NCBI GenBank assembly: GCA_028702545.1
Contig: JAQVOQ010000016.1
Location: forward strand, 1-15,912
DNA length: 15,912 nucleotides
Direction: 5' to 3'
DNA from: Clostridia bacterium
GTDB lineage: Bacteria; Bacillota; Clostridia; Christensenellales; UBA1242
Positions 1 to 6,848 of the stretch are shown here, in pieces. The stretch's first letter is position 1. Each line of letters opens with the position of its first letter. Both the position numbers and the translations under genes were made by a program. The notes beneath the pieces were generated by a model that was not told the origin of the DNA, did no database searches, and saw only the letters and a program-made list of their open reading frames with translations.

Positions 1-63
1 AAGCGGTTAAGACGCCGCCCTCTCAAGGCGAAATCAGGGGTTCGATTCCCCTTAGGGCTACCA
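1..63 (+). tRNA. tRNA-Glu (anticodon CTC), 5' end outside the window
   Basis: This is the 3' portion of a tRNA that decodes GAG. The D-arm remnant and the GACGCCGCC block match the usual bacterial tRNA-Glu pattern. The anticodon stem is 15-19/27-31, with loop CTCTCAA at 20-26 and anticodon CTC at 22-24. The T arm (36-52) has a perfect AGGGG/CCCCT stem and loop TTCGATT. The 3' acceptor strand is 53-59, the discriminator is A60, and CCA is encoded at 61-63. The first anticodon-stem pair is a C15-A31 mismatch. The 5' acceptor strand, expected to be AGCCCTA, lies off the window. A CTC isoacceptor is usually dispensable beside TTC in an AT-rich genome. Confidence 0.9.
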
Positions 64-124
64 CTAGTAAAATTTAGCACCTTAGCAATTTTTAGAAGTT
101 GTTAGAGTGTTATTTTTTGTAAAT

Positions 125-144
125 TGTGCAAAATGTGTGCAAAA
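125..144. repeat. direct repeat TGTGCAAAA x2, 11-bp period, downstream of tRNA-Glu
   Basis: TGTGCAAAA occurs at 125-133 and again at 136-144, about 60 bp after the tRNA CCA end. An 11-bp period puts both copies on nearly the same helical face. Short repeats of this kind beside a tRNA resemble arm-type binding sites of tyrosine integrases, but no integrase gene is visible, so this is only a suggestion. The rest of 64-256 is AT-rich and shows no gene. Confidence 0.45.
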
Positions 145-256
145 AACTAAAAAAACAGGTAAAAAAGCCTTTTTTTAAATTTCTTAACGATTAAGCTAAA
201 TAGTTCAATTTATATTTTTTATTTTTGCATTTTAACTATTATAGGTTAACTAAATC

Positions 257-287
257 AAAAAAGCACGCTAAATTAGCGTGCTTTTTG
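257..287. terminator. bidirectional rho-independent terminator
   Basis: GCACGCTA (263-270) pairs perfectly with TAGCGTGC (274-281) around a 3-nt loop. A-runs lie on the left and T-runs on the right, so it can terminate from either side. It lies between the tRNA (plus strand) and the convergent zinc-ribbon gene (minus strand). Confidence 0.9.
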
Positions 288-352
288 TTTGACTGTTTAT
301 GATTTTGTTTATCTTTTTTTGTATATAACGCATTTTTAAAAAAAATGTATAA

Positions 353-631
353 TTATCTACTTTGTTTTTGATAACAATCTTTGCAATAAACTGGTCTGTC
401 AGATGTAGGTTTGAATGGAACAGTAGTTTCTATTCCGCAATTAGCACAAATAGCTGGGTACATTTCTCTAGATGAGTTGCCGCCTCTAGATTGTTGTTTT
501 CTAGCTGCTCTACAACTAGGACATCTTTGTGGTTCATTTTCAAAACCTTTTTCTTGGTAAAATGCTTGCTCATTTGCTGTAAAAACAAATTCTGCTCCGC
601 AATCTTTACACGTAAGTGTCTTGTCTGTCAT
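353..631 (-). CDS. small double zinc-ribbon protein (CxxC-x17-CxxC family)
   Basis: The protein has 92 residues and two zinc-binding modules. The first pairs Cys8/Cys11 with Cys37/Cys40. The second is an exact CxxC-x17-CxxC arrangement, with Cys62/Cys65 and Cys83/Cys86 and the sequence DRPVYCKDCY. These match the zf-trcl and CxxC-x17-CxxC domain families, which are widespread in Bacillota. Their molecular role is not established; nucleic-acid binding is often presumed. A polar linker (about 44-57) joins the modules. No signal peptide or membrane segment is present, so it should be cytosolic. The start is supported by AAGGAG about 8 nt upstream and by a strong promoter further upstream. It is a single-gene unit ending at the 257-287 terminator. 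Confidence 0.88.
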   Translation of the reverse strand: MTDKTLTCKDCGAEFVFTANEQAFYQEKGFENEPQRCPSCRAARKQQSRGGNSSREMYPAICANCGIETTVPFKPTSDRPVYCKDCYQKQSR

Positions 632-689
632 GATATTTTTCTCCTTATTTTCTGTGTAAAATTTATTTTATTAATTTTTACTCTTTTGT

Positions 690-718
690 ATTATAACACC
701 TTTATTTATTTTTTTCAA
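690..718 (-). promoter_or_regulatory. sigma-A promoter of the zinc-ribbon gene
   Basis: On the minus strand, TTGAAA (718-713) and TATAAT (695-690) are separated by exactly 17 bp. They lie about 60 bp upstream of the zinc-ribbon start codon. The -10 box is the perfect consensus and the -35 box has one deviation. Confidence 0.75.
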
Positions 719-793
719 TCTTTTTATATAGTTTATAAGTATTTTATAAATTCTGGTGTACATTTAGTTAAATTATTTTTTTTTATAATTTAT

Positions 794-1161
794 TTAGCCA
801 AGCAATAATTTATTTAGTAAATCATTTAGAGCTTGGTCTATAGGTTTAATTTTTATATTAGGATAAACTTTATAAAATTTTGATACTAGTTTAGTAAGTA
901 AAATGCGAGCAAGCGATGTTCCGCAACCTATTTCAAGTTCGCCATCTAATAAGTTTTGTTTTTCTTCAACTATATTTTCAACATTGTTAAAGTATGCATG
1001 CCCTTTACCTACCTTTACAAAAACTAGTTTGCCCATTTTAGTTAGAGTTATGCCTCTACTTTATCTAATTAAAAAAATTTTGTATTTAGTTACTCTTTTA
1101 GTTTATTAATCGTTTGCGTTATTGTCGGTTGTGATATTAAAAGGTTTTTTGCTGCACTCAT
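794..1161 (-). pseudogene. decayed LysR-family transcriptional regulator
   Basis: From 1161 the minus strand encodes MSAAKNLLISQPTITQTINK, the typical recognition-helix region of a LysR winged helix-turn-helix. It then hits TAA at 1092-1090, where Glu is expected. After a few codons of LNTKFF the frame shifts, near the A-run at 1071-1077. The next frame continues SRGITLTKMGKLVF and runs into the start of the effector-binding domain (GELEIGCG...). It ends at 794 after about 80 codons, where intact LysR proteins would have roughly 200 more residues. The first 15 or so residues are also missing. Several independent lesions mark it as a relic. A target gene cannot be inferred, although the ZIP transporter is its divergent neighbour. 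Confidence 0.8.
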
Positions 1162-1211
1162 TATATTATAAAAAAAATACTATTTGTTTATTATAATTTA
1201 TTTAATAATTA

Positions 1212-1240
1212 TTGCACGATAATAGTATTTATGGTATTAT
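1212..1240 (+). promoter_or_regulatory. sigma-A promoter of the ZIP transporter
   Basis: TTGCAC (1212-1217) and TATTAT (1235-1240) are separated by 17 bp. They lie about 50 bp upstream of the ZIP start codon. No clear metal-regulator operator is visible around them. Confidence 0.65.
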
Positions 1241-1289
1241 TAACCTTACATATTTAAGATGCTTAAAATAGAAATAGAAGGACGATATA

Positions 1290-2090
1290 ATGAATATTTT
1301 AACGATTATTGTGTTTAGTAGTGTAGCCGGCATAGTAGGAACAGGGATAGGTGGGCTAATCGGAGTATTTTTAGGCGAAAGAACAATGCGAACTGTTAGT
1401 TTGGTGTTAACTTTTGCCTCAGGAGTAATGATTAGTGTAGCTTTGTTCGACCTAATGCCAGAGGCAAGTCAAATAAGCGGACCATATATTACAGCGGCTG
1501 GCGTACTTATTGGTGTTTTAACAATTTACGGCTTTAACTATTGGATTGATAAAGCGACTCAAAGAGTGCGCAGCAAAGTAAAAACTCACGACACTTTGCC
1601 AAGTTTGTACCATCAAGAGGACTTGATTATAAAAAAGACTAGTAGTAAAAAACTTTTGCGTGCGGGCTTTATAATGTTACTTGCAATATCACTGCATAAC
1701 ATCCCAGAGGGTTTAGCAATCGGCACATCTGGCGCCGTTAGCATCAATTTAAGCATTACACTTGCAATCTTACTTGCACTTCACAACGTTCCAGAAGGTA
1801 TGGCGATGGCCGTTCCACTAACAGCTGGTGGAATAGGGAAAATTAAAACATTGATTTTAGTTATTTTTGCAGGCGCTACTACGATTATCGGTGGTGCACT
1901 AGGAATATTACTTGGTAGTGTTGGTGACACAGTAATAGCTTTATCACTTTCGTTTGCTGCTGGTGCTATGCTATATGTAACATTTTGTGAAATTTTACCT
2001 CAATCTGTTTTAATGGAGAAAGGAAGAATGCCAGCGATGTTCTCAATTTTAGGTATTTTAGTAGGTTTTATTATTACTAGCGTTATATAA
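1290..2090 (+). CDS. ZIP-family divalent metal transporter
   Basis: This 266-residue integral membrane protein should import zinc or other divalent metals into the cytosol. It has about eight hydrophobic segments separated by a basic cytosolic loop at about 90-120 (KATQRVRSKVK...). The two ZIP signature helices are clear: HNIPEGLAIG, starting at His136, and HNVPEGMAMA, starting at His165. In ZupT/ZIP proteins these helices line the binuclear metal site. The cytosolic loop lacks the long His-rich stretch of many ZIPs. Length matches the bacterial ZupT/GufA-like group, though the sequence does not decide between zinc, iron and manganese. AGAAGGA at 1276-1282 supports the start. It is transcribed alone from its own promoter and ends at a shared terminator. 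Confidence 0.93.
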   Translation: MNILTIIVFSSVAGIVGTGIGGLIGVFLGERTMRTVSLVLTFASGVMISVALFDLMPEASQISGPYITAAGVLIGVLTIYGFNYWIDKATQRVRSKVKTHDTLPSLYHQEDLIIKKTSSKKLLRAGFIMLLAISLHNIPEGLAIGTSGAVSINLSITLAILLALHNVPEGMAMAVPLTAGGIGKIKTLILVIFAGATTIIGGALGILLGSVGDTVIALSLSFAAGAMLYVTFCEILPQSVLMEKGRMPAMFSILGILVGFIITSVI

Positions 2091-2190
2091 AAAATATAAA
2101 ATTTAATTAATATCTAAATATTATTATCCACTAGTGTTAGTTATTATGAAAAGGCGAACAGACAAGTAAAAAAATAATTATCTTCAACAA

Positions 2191-2217
2191 AAAAACCGTT
2201 ATAAATTAGCGGTTTTT
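2191..2217. terminator. bidirectional terminator between the ZIP gene and cdd
   Basis: AAAAACCGTTA (2191-2201) pairs with TAGCGGTTTTT (2207-2217) around a 5-nt loop, with one G-U pair. It sits between convergent genes, with U-tracts in both directions. Confidence 0.8.
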
Positions 2218-2228
2218 ATTATTTTTAT

Positions 2229-2627
2229 TTAGTTTTTAAGTTCAAATTTGTAAGGCAACATATCGCTTAATTTTAGTGCTTTATATAAAGTTTCGTTCTT
2301 TGCCACGATAACTAACATATTAGGCGAAAACTCTGACAAAACTTGCCTGCAAATGCCACAAGGGTATGGCATACTTTCTTTATCTGCAGTTACAACAGCG
2401 ATTGCAACGAAATCTTTATATCCCTCAGATACTGCTTTTGACACCGCCACTCGCTCAGAGCAAATGGTTGCGCCGTAAGTTGCGTTTTCTATATTAATGC
2501 CTTTAAAAATAGTGCCATCGCTGGTTAATAGCGCTGAGGCAACGGCATAGTTTGAGTAGGGGCTATAACTAAATTTTAACGCCGAGTAGGCTTCGGCTAT
2601 AAGCTCTTTAATTGCATCTTTTTTCAT
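2229..2627 (-). CDS. cdd: cytidine deaminase
   Basis: This cytosolic enzyme converts cytidine or deoxycytidine to uridine or deoxyuridine for pyrimidine salvage. At 132 residues it has the length of the small homotetrameric Bacillus-type enzyme. The zinc site is complete. Cys56 and the catalytic Glu58 lie in TICSERVA (most homologues have CAER), and Cys90 and Cys93 lie in PCGICRQVL. The upstream NIENATYG segment is the conserved substrate-binding region. GTTAAAGGA provides a ribosome binding site about 8 nt before ATG. The gene is monocistronic with its own promoter. A uracil permease lies further along the window (8942-10285), but nothing links the two directly. Confidence 0.96.
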   Translation of the reverse strand: MKKDAIKELIAEAYSALKFSYSPYSNYAVASALLTSDGTIFKGINIENATYGATICSERVAVSKAVSEGYKDFVAIAVVTADKESMPYPCGICRQVLSEFSPNMLVIVAKNETLYKALKLSDMLPYKFELKN

Positions 2628-2665
2628 TTGAATTTTTCCTTTAACTTATTTACTAGTAACCTAAG

Positions 2666-2693
2666 CATATAGTTTTAATATAGTGTTTGTCAA
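2666..2693 (-). promoter_or_regulatory. putative sigma-A promoter of cdd
   Basis: On the minus strand a perfect TTGACA (2693-2688) is followed after 16 bp by TATATG (2671-2666), a weaker -10 box. It lies about 40 bp upstream of the cdd start codon. Confidence 0.55.
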
Positions 2694-2814
2694 TCACTTT
2701 CAAATAATGTATTTGTAAACAAACTAAAACTTTTGATTGCCCTTGTCATGACTTTAGGTTTGATATATAGGACAATATTTTTAGCTAGACTATAAAAAAG
2801 AACATTAAAGCAGA

Positions 2815-3327
2815 TTAAAAAGAAGGGATAAACAAATCTATATTTGGTGGGGAATATGTGAAGACAAAGTAAGCAAGCACTAAAATTAATCCAATTGCAA
2901 TAATTGTGTATTTGTGTTTAAAATTATAATTATTATTGATAAATAAATAACTTAAAATATAAGAAATAACAATTAGTATAATTGCTATTAAAATATCTAC
3001 AAATAAAAAGCTTTGACCTATTATTCCACTATAACTATAAAACAATACTGGCAGTAAAATTGTAATTATTGTTATGATAAAAAATTTTGTAGCCAAGTAA
3101 TTTACTTTGTCTTTTGGTTTTGATAAAAAATACTCAATTACAGCGTAAAATAAAAATGGAAAAGTTAAAAGCTTGCCGTGTTCCCATACACTTTCATTTA
3201 TCGGTGCAAAAAGTCCAACCGCTACATTGTCACCTGTCCATTCATATAAAAAATGAAAGAGGAAATTAGCAATAATTCCAAAAATTAAGCCGAGTAAAGT
3301 TATTTTTTTTAATGTATCTATCTGCAT
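2815..3327 (-). CDS. DUF6512-type multispan membrane protein
   Basis: This is a membrane protein of 170 residues and unknown function. About five hydrophobic helices are visible, near residues 8-29, 55-70, 80-100, 108-132 and 140-160. A conserved-looking loop between the first two contains WTGDN, VGLFAPINESVWEH and GKLLTFP. This matches my recollection of the DUF6512 family, whose hallmark is the NESVWEH motif. A longer in-frame start exists at 3366. I chose 3327 because AAGGA lies 8-9 nt upstream, while the longer start overlaps a TTGACA and has no ribosome binding site. It appears to be transcribed alone. No enzymatic residues can be assigned. Confidence 0.75.
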   Translation of the reverse strand: MQIDTLKKITLLGLIFGIIANFLFHFLYEWTGDNVAVGLFAPINESVWEHGKLLTFPFLFYAVIEYFLSKPKDKVNYLATKFFIITIITILLPVLFYSYSGIIGQSFLFVDILIAIILIVISYILSYLFINNNYNFKHKYTIIAIGLILVLAYFVFTYSPPNIDLFIPSF

Positions 3328-3484
3328 ATTTATTTTCCTTTTATAAATAAAAATATAATATGTCAATCGTTACTATTTAATAGCAATAATTTTAAAAAGG
3401 CATATGATAGTTAATTTATTGTTTACAAATAATTATAAAAAAACACATATTATAACATTATTTTATAAATTTTTAATATGCATA

Positions 3485-3513
3485 TTGTTTTTTGCTAGGG
3501 TGTGTGTTAAAAT
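3485..3513 (+). promoter_or_regulatory. putative sigma-A promoter of rnr
   Basis: TTGTTT (3485-3490) and TAAAAT (3508-3513) are separated by 17 bp. They lie about 70 bp upstream of the rnr start codon, in otherwise AT-rich DNA. Confidence 0.5.
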
Positions 3514-3581
3514 AAATAAACGATAAAAAATATTCTCTACAAATCCTATAAACATAAGATAAATACAAAAGGAGATATTGA

Positions 3582-5870
3582 ATGGAACTAAAAGAAAAAG
3601 TGTATCAATATATTCAAAATAACGCAATTTTTAATAAAAAGGTTATTACAACTATCGAGATAGTTTTCAAAGGGTTGAGGTCTTCCAGAATATCTAGGAA
3701 TAAAATAGAAAATAGTTTGATTGAATTGCATAATGAAGGTAAATTAAAAATTGAAGGCGGTATGATTAAAACACCGACCGAACCAATTGTAGGCACTTTT
3801 TACAAAGCTCATAACGGCAACGGTACAGTTGTTGTAAAAAAAGATGGAAAAGTTGTTGAATATTTTGTTCCAGAAAAGTACACACAAAATGCTCAGAGCA
3901 AAAGCCGAGTAAGTTTTGTTTTACAAAATGAATATACTAATCGTGTAAGTGCACAAGTTGTAACTATTGTTGAGCAAAACAACGATTTAGTTTATGGCGC
4001 AATGATTATGCGAGATAATAAATGCGTTTTTGCGCCTGATGATTATAGATATAAAAATAATATAGAAATGGTTCAAAATGAATTTGCAAAAAAAGCTATT
4101 GGTAAAAGATGTAGCGTACATATATCGCAAGTAGAAAATACAACAAACAGTAAAATAATAGGTGAAATAAAAAGTGACGATCAAATTTTTGGGTTTATAA
4201 ATAATCCAATGGCAATTGTTGCCTCGTTACTAGCAGAAGAGGGTGTTAGCACAAAATTCCCTGATAAAGTATATGAAGAGACTAACAATATTTCTACAAA
4301 AGTTGAAGAGATAGATTGTGAGGGCAGGCTTGACCTAAGGGATAAAAATTTTATAACAATAGATCCAGCAACTTGTAAAGATATGGATGATGCTGTTTAT
4401 ATTGAAGAACTTGTTAAATATGGGGTTCCTGCTGGATACAGGCTTTATGTTGCTATTGCTGATGTTGCAAATTATGTAAAAGAAGAAAGTGAGATTGATG
4501 CCGAGGCATATAAAAGGGGCACTAGTATTTATCCAGCAGGAACAGTAGTTCCAATGTTGCCAGAAAAATTATCTAACGGAATATGCTCTTTAAGTAAGGA
4601 TGAAGATAGACTTGCAATGATAACCGTAATGGAAATAGGTAAAAATGGCAAAATCCACAAATATGACTTTTACAACGGCGTTATAAACAGCAAACAAAAA
4701 TTTTCTTATGAAGAAGTGTCCAATCTTTATCATAACGATAAAAAAATGCTAGAAAAATTTGGTCAATTTAAGCCTAGTATAGATATGCTTTATGATTTAT
4801 CTGATTGCATGGGTAGAAGAGCAGAAAAAGAGAATGCATTAACAATTGAAGGTTATCAACCTACAATTATTTTAAATGACGAAAAAACTAAAGTGATTGA
4901 TTTTAAAAACGACAATAAAGTGGATTCTCACAAAGTAATTGAACATGCTATGGTAGCAAATAATTCAGTTATAGCAAATTTTTTAAATGGACTTGGCGTT
5001 AACAATATTTTAAGAATACACGACAACCCAAGTGAAAAAAGGTTTGAATTGTTAAAAGCTAAACTGATGGCTTTGGGAATAGATATTGAAGGACTTCCCG
5101 ATGGCAAAACATATCAAGATATTTTAGCTTTAATTGGCAACGGACCACTAAGCAAAGTAAAAAATTCGTTAGTTGTTCGCAGTATGAAAAAAGCAAAATA
5201 TGATATTGATGTTGAAACTGGTCATTTTGCACTTGCATTAAAAGAATATACACATTTTACTTCACCTATTAGAAGATATGTTGACTTAATAGAGCATAGA
5301 TTGATTAAAAAATCTATAGAATTATTAAATCAAGTAATAAAAGAAAGTAATATAGATACTAAAAATAAAAGTATGAGCGACCTCGTTCCACAATTAAGAC
5401 ATTGTGCAAAAAAACAATTTAACTTTATTTCTAATGAAATTGATTTGTATAATAAAGCTTTTCATTTAAACAAACGCAATGATGCAGCAGACGAAATATC
5501 AAAAAAAGCCGACCTTGTTTGCGGAATATTGTATATGCAAGAACAAATTGGTAGCATTAAAAAAGGTTACATAAGCAATGTTGACAAGGGCAGCATAACA
5601 ATAACACTTTATGATAAAGCAGATATTGAACATAGCGATATTATTGATGTAGTTGTTCCATTTGAAGAGTTAACTAAAGGACGCAAGTACTACGCTAATA
5701 CTGATGGTGGCACTTTAATTGATGTGAAAACTGGCAAAATATTATATATGTTAGGTGATATGGTTGATATAAAAATAATGAGCGCAGATCCTAACACTCG
5801 CACAATAATTGCTAGTACGGATTTGGAAAAAGAAATAACAAAAGATAAAGAAGAAATTAGTTTAAATTAA
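3582..5870 (+). CDS. rnr: ribonuclease R (3'-5' exoribonuclease)
   Basis: RNase R degrades structured RNA processively from the 3' end in the cytosol, including mRNA, rRNA and trans-translation substrates. The 762-residue protein has the family's domain order: an N-terminal winged-helix region (about 1-65), two cold-shock/OB domains (about 70-210), a central RNB catalytic domain (about 240-590) and a C-terminal S1 region (about 650-740). The catalytic motif TIDPATCKDMDDAVY supplies Asp261, Asp267, Asp269 and Asp270, with the same spacing as the four metal-binding aspartates of E. coli RNase R. The conserved HFTSPIRRYVDLIEHR segment is also present. The S1 region is divergent from the usual GxFV pattern, and there is only a short charged tail. 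AAAGGAG at 3568-3574 fixes the start. smpB and secG, often its neighbours, are absent. A strong terminator follows directly. Confidence 0.97.
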   Translation: MELKEKVYQYIQNNAIFNKKVITTIEIVFKGLRSSRISRNKIENSLIELHNEGKLKIEGGMIKTPTEPIVGTFYKAHNGNGTVVVKKDGKVVEYFVPEKYTQNAQSKSRVSFVLQNEYTNRVSAQVVTIVEQNNDLVYGAMIMRDNKCVFAPDDYRYKNNIEMVQNEFAKKAIGKRCSVHISQVENTTNSKIIGEIKSDDQIFGFINNPMAIVASLLAEEGVSTKFPDKVYEETNNISTKVEEIDCEGRLDLRDKNFITIDPATCKDMDDAVYIEELVKYGVPAGYRLYVAIADVANYVKEESEIDAEAYKRGTSIYPAGTVVPMLPEKLSNGICSLSKDEDRLAMITVMEIGKNGKIHKYDFYNGVINSKQKFSYEEVSNLYHNDKKMLEKFGQFKPSIDMLYDLSDCMGRRAEKENALTIEGYQPTIILNDEKTKVIDFKNDNKVDSHKVIEHAMVANNSVIANFLNGLGVNNILRIHDNPSEKRFELLKAKLMALGIDIEGLPDGKTYQDILALIGNGPLSKVKNSLVVRSMKKAKYDIDVETGHFALALKEYTHFTSPIRRYVDLIEHRLIKKSIELLNQVIKESNIDTKNKSMSDLVPQLRHCAKKQFNFISNEIDLYNKAFHLNKRNDAADEISKKADLVCGILYMQEQIGSIKKGYISNVDKGSITITLYDKADIEHSDIIDVVVPFEELTKGRKYYANTDGGTLIDVKTGKILYMLGDMVDIKIMSADPNTRTIIASTDLEKEITKDKEEISLN

Positions 5871-5880
5871 TTAAACGATT

Positions 5881-5907
5881 AAAAACACGCTTTACAGCGT
5901 GTTTTTT
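5881..5907 (+). terminator. rho-independent terminator after rnr
   Basis: ACACGCT (5885-5891) pairs perfectly with AGCGTGT (5896-5902) around a 4-nt loop. The flanking A and T runs extend the stem, and it ends in a T-tract. It starts 10 bp after the rnr stop codon. Confidence 0.9.
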
Positions 5908-5936
5908 ATAAATATCTCAAATAGGCTAAAAGTGGG

Positions 5937-5965
5937 TTTACAGTGATAAAAAATAATGTTAAAAT
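5937..5965 (+). promoter_or_regulatory. putative promoter of the 5993-6659 unit
   Basis: TTTACA (5937-5942) and TAAAAT (5960-5965) have a 17-bp spacer. An overlapping perfect TATAAT lies at 5965-5970, but its spacing to this -35 would be 22 bp. The position would start a transcript just before the small ORF at 5993. Confidence 0.5.
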
Positions 5966-5992
5966 ATAATAAATAAAGAGAGTGACTTAATA

Positions 5993-6091
5993 ATGCATTT
6001 ATATAATCAAAATAAGCAAATTTTATTTGCTGGAGTTAATTATGAAACAAGATGGCGTAAAGATATTAAAAAAATAGTATTAAAGTTTTAG
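5993..6091 (+). CDS. possible small protein or leader peptide (32 aa), unrecognised
   Basis: The ORF starts ATG CAT TTA and ends TAG. It encodes a basic 32-residue peptide (MHLYNQNKQILFAGVNYETR... ending in KKIVLKF). The ribosome binding site is weak, only a purine stretch (AAAGAGAG) about 10 nt before ATG. A second ORF of 11 codons (6042-6077, MKQDGVKILKK) overlaps it in another frame and has a better GGAG site. The stretch lies downstream of a plausible promoter and 40 nt before the next gene, so it could be a leader peptide, a genuine microprotein, or decayed coding sequence. I do not recognise the sequence. Confidence 0.3.
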   Translation: MHLYNQNKQILFAGVNYETRWRKDIKKIVLKF

Positions 6092-6131
6092 TCAAATAAA
6101 AAAATGTAATTTTTTTGAAGGAGACGTTAAT

Positions 6132-6440
6132 ATGAACAATATTTTAAATGAAAAACAAAAAAAACAAGTATTTAGAAAACAAAAACTAGTAACTATAGTT
6201 AGAGCAATTGGAAAAGATAAATTATTACAATTACAAATAATTGATAGCGTTATTAGCCAATACAAAAAAGCTTTTGAAGAAATTAACTTTATGTACTATC
6301 AAGGAATAAAAGACATTGAAGATTTATTTGATAAAAATTCAAGAAAACAAAACTTTGAATTAATTAAGTCAAATATAAGAGAAAAAGTATCAAATGTTAA
6401 AGCGCCACTTATTAAAAGATATAATGAAAAATTGGTTTAG
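6132..6440 (+). CDS. hypothetical lysine-rich helical protein, stopped by TAG at codon 103
   Basis: An ORF of 102 codons with a good ribosome binding site (GAAGGAG, about 8 nt before ATG). The product is cytosolic and rich in Lys, Gln, Ile and Glu. It looks mostly alpha-helical and has no Cys, signal peptide or membrane segment. I do not recognise a family. The reading frame does not end naturally: TAG at 6438-6440 is followed in frame by 72 more sense codons of similar composition, up to TAA at 6657-6659. The likely ancestral product is about 175 residues. The 102-residue form is therefore either a truncated product of a nonsense mutation or the short form of a UAG-readthrough pair. It may share a transcript with the small ORF upstream. 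Confidence 0.6.
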   Translation: MNNILNEKQKKQVFRKQKLVTIVRAIGKDKLLQLQIIDSVISQYKKAFEEINFMYYQGIKDIEDLFDKNSRKQNFELIKSNIREKVSNVKAPLIKRYNEKLV

Positions 6441-6659
6441 TATGAAACCTTTAAAAATCAACTTGGACAAGAAAATATAAAAAAACTCGACACGGCTCAA
6501 CAATCTGTTAATTTTTATAAGTATCTTAAAATGATTGGGTTTGAGAGCGTTGAAAATAAAAAATTAGTGCAAGCATTTTCGCAAGCCAAAAATGAAGTTC
6601 AAAGCATCATTACTAACGGAAAGACAGATAATATGCTTACATATGATATCAATATGTAA
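6441..6659 (+). pseudogene. in-frame continuation after TAG of the 6132 gene
   Basis: Directly after the TAG at 6438-6440 the same frame is open for 72 codons. It begins YETFKNQLGQENIKK, includes the segment SVNFYKYLKMIGFESVENKK and ends at TAA (6657-6659). The residue mix (Lys, Asn, Gln, Glu and aromatics at helix-like intervals) looks like real protein. No good start codon and ribosome binding site inside it would allow independent translation: the nearest ATG (6442, in another frame) gives only a short peptide. The simplest reading is the C-terminal part of a gene broken by a recent nonsense mutation. Readthrough of UAG cannot be excluded. Confidence 0.6.
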
Positions 6660-6674
6660 TATTAAATACAAGTT

Positions 6675-6706
6675 AAAAACTTATTAAAAAATATTATGAG
6701 TTTTTT
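6675..6706 (+). terminator. weak AT-rich terminator after the 6132 gene
   Basis: AAAAACT (6675-6681) pairs with AGTTTTT (6699-6705). The stem can extend by about three pairs, including a G-U, around a loop of about 11 nt, followed by T residues. The stem is poor in G-C pairs, so it would be inefficient. Confidence 0.35.
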
Positions 6707-6792
6707 ATTTGATATTTTTAGCGTACTATTTACATACTTTTAAAATGGTTCTAAAATATAAATATAAACTAAATAATTTTTTTTTAAAACAA

Positions 6793-6821
6793 TTGATAAT
6801 AAAACTTAATTATGGTAATAA
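6793..6821 (+). promoter_or_regulatory. putative promoter of the DUF2177 gene
   Basis: TTGATA (6793-6798) and TAATAA (6816-6821) have a 17-bp spacer. The -10 box is preceded by TGG, giving an extended -10 (TGn). It lies about 28 bp upstream of the start codon. Confidence 0.6.
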
Positions 6822-6848
6822 TAATTTTAAAAAAAGGGGGCTTTTATT

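Noticed and set aside
3328..3366. Longer start for the DUF6512-type gene
   Set aside because: The extra 13 codons have no ribosome binding site, while the ATG at 3327 has AAGGA at good spacing.
6438..6440. Pyrrolysine or another dedicated amino acid at the TAG
   Set aside because: No pyl gene, suppressor tRNA or recoding stem is visible in the window, and TAG also serves as an ordinary stop for lysC.
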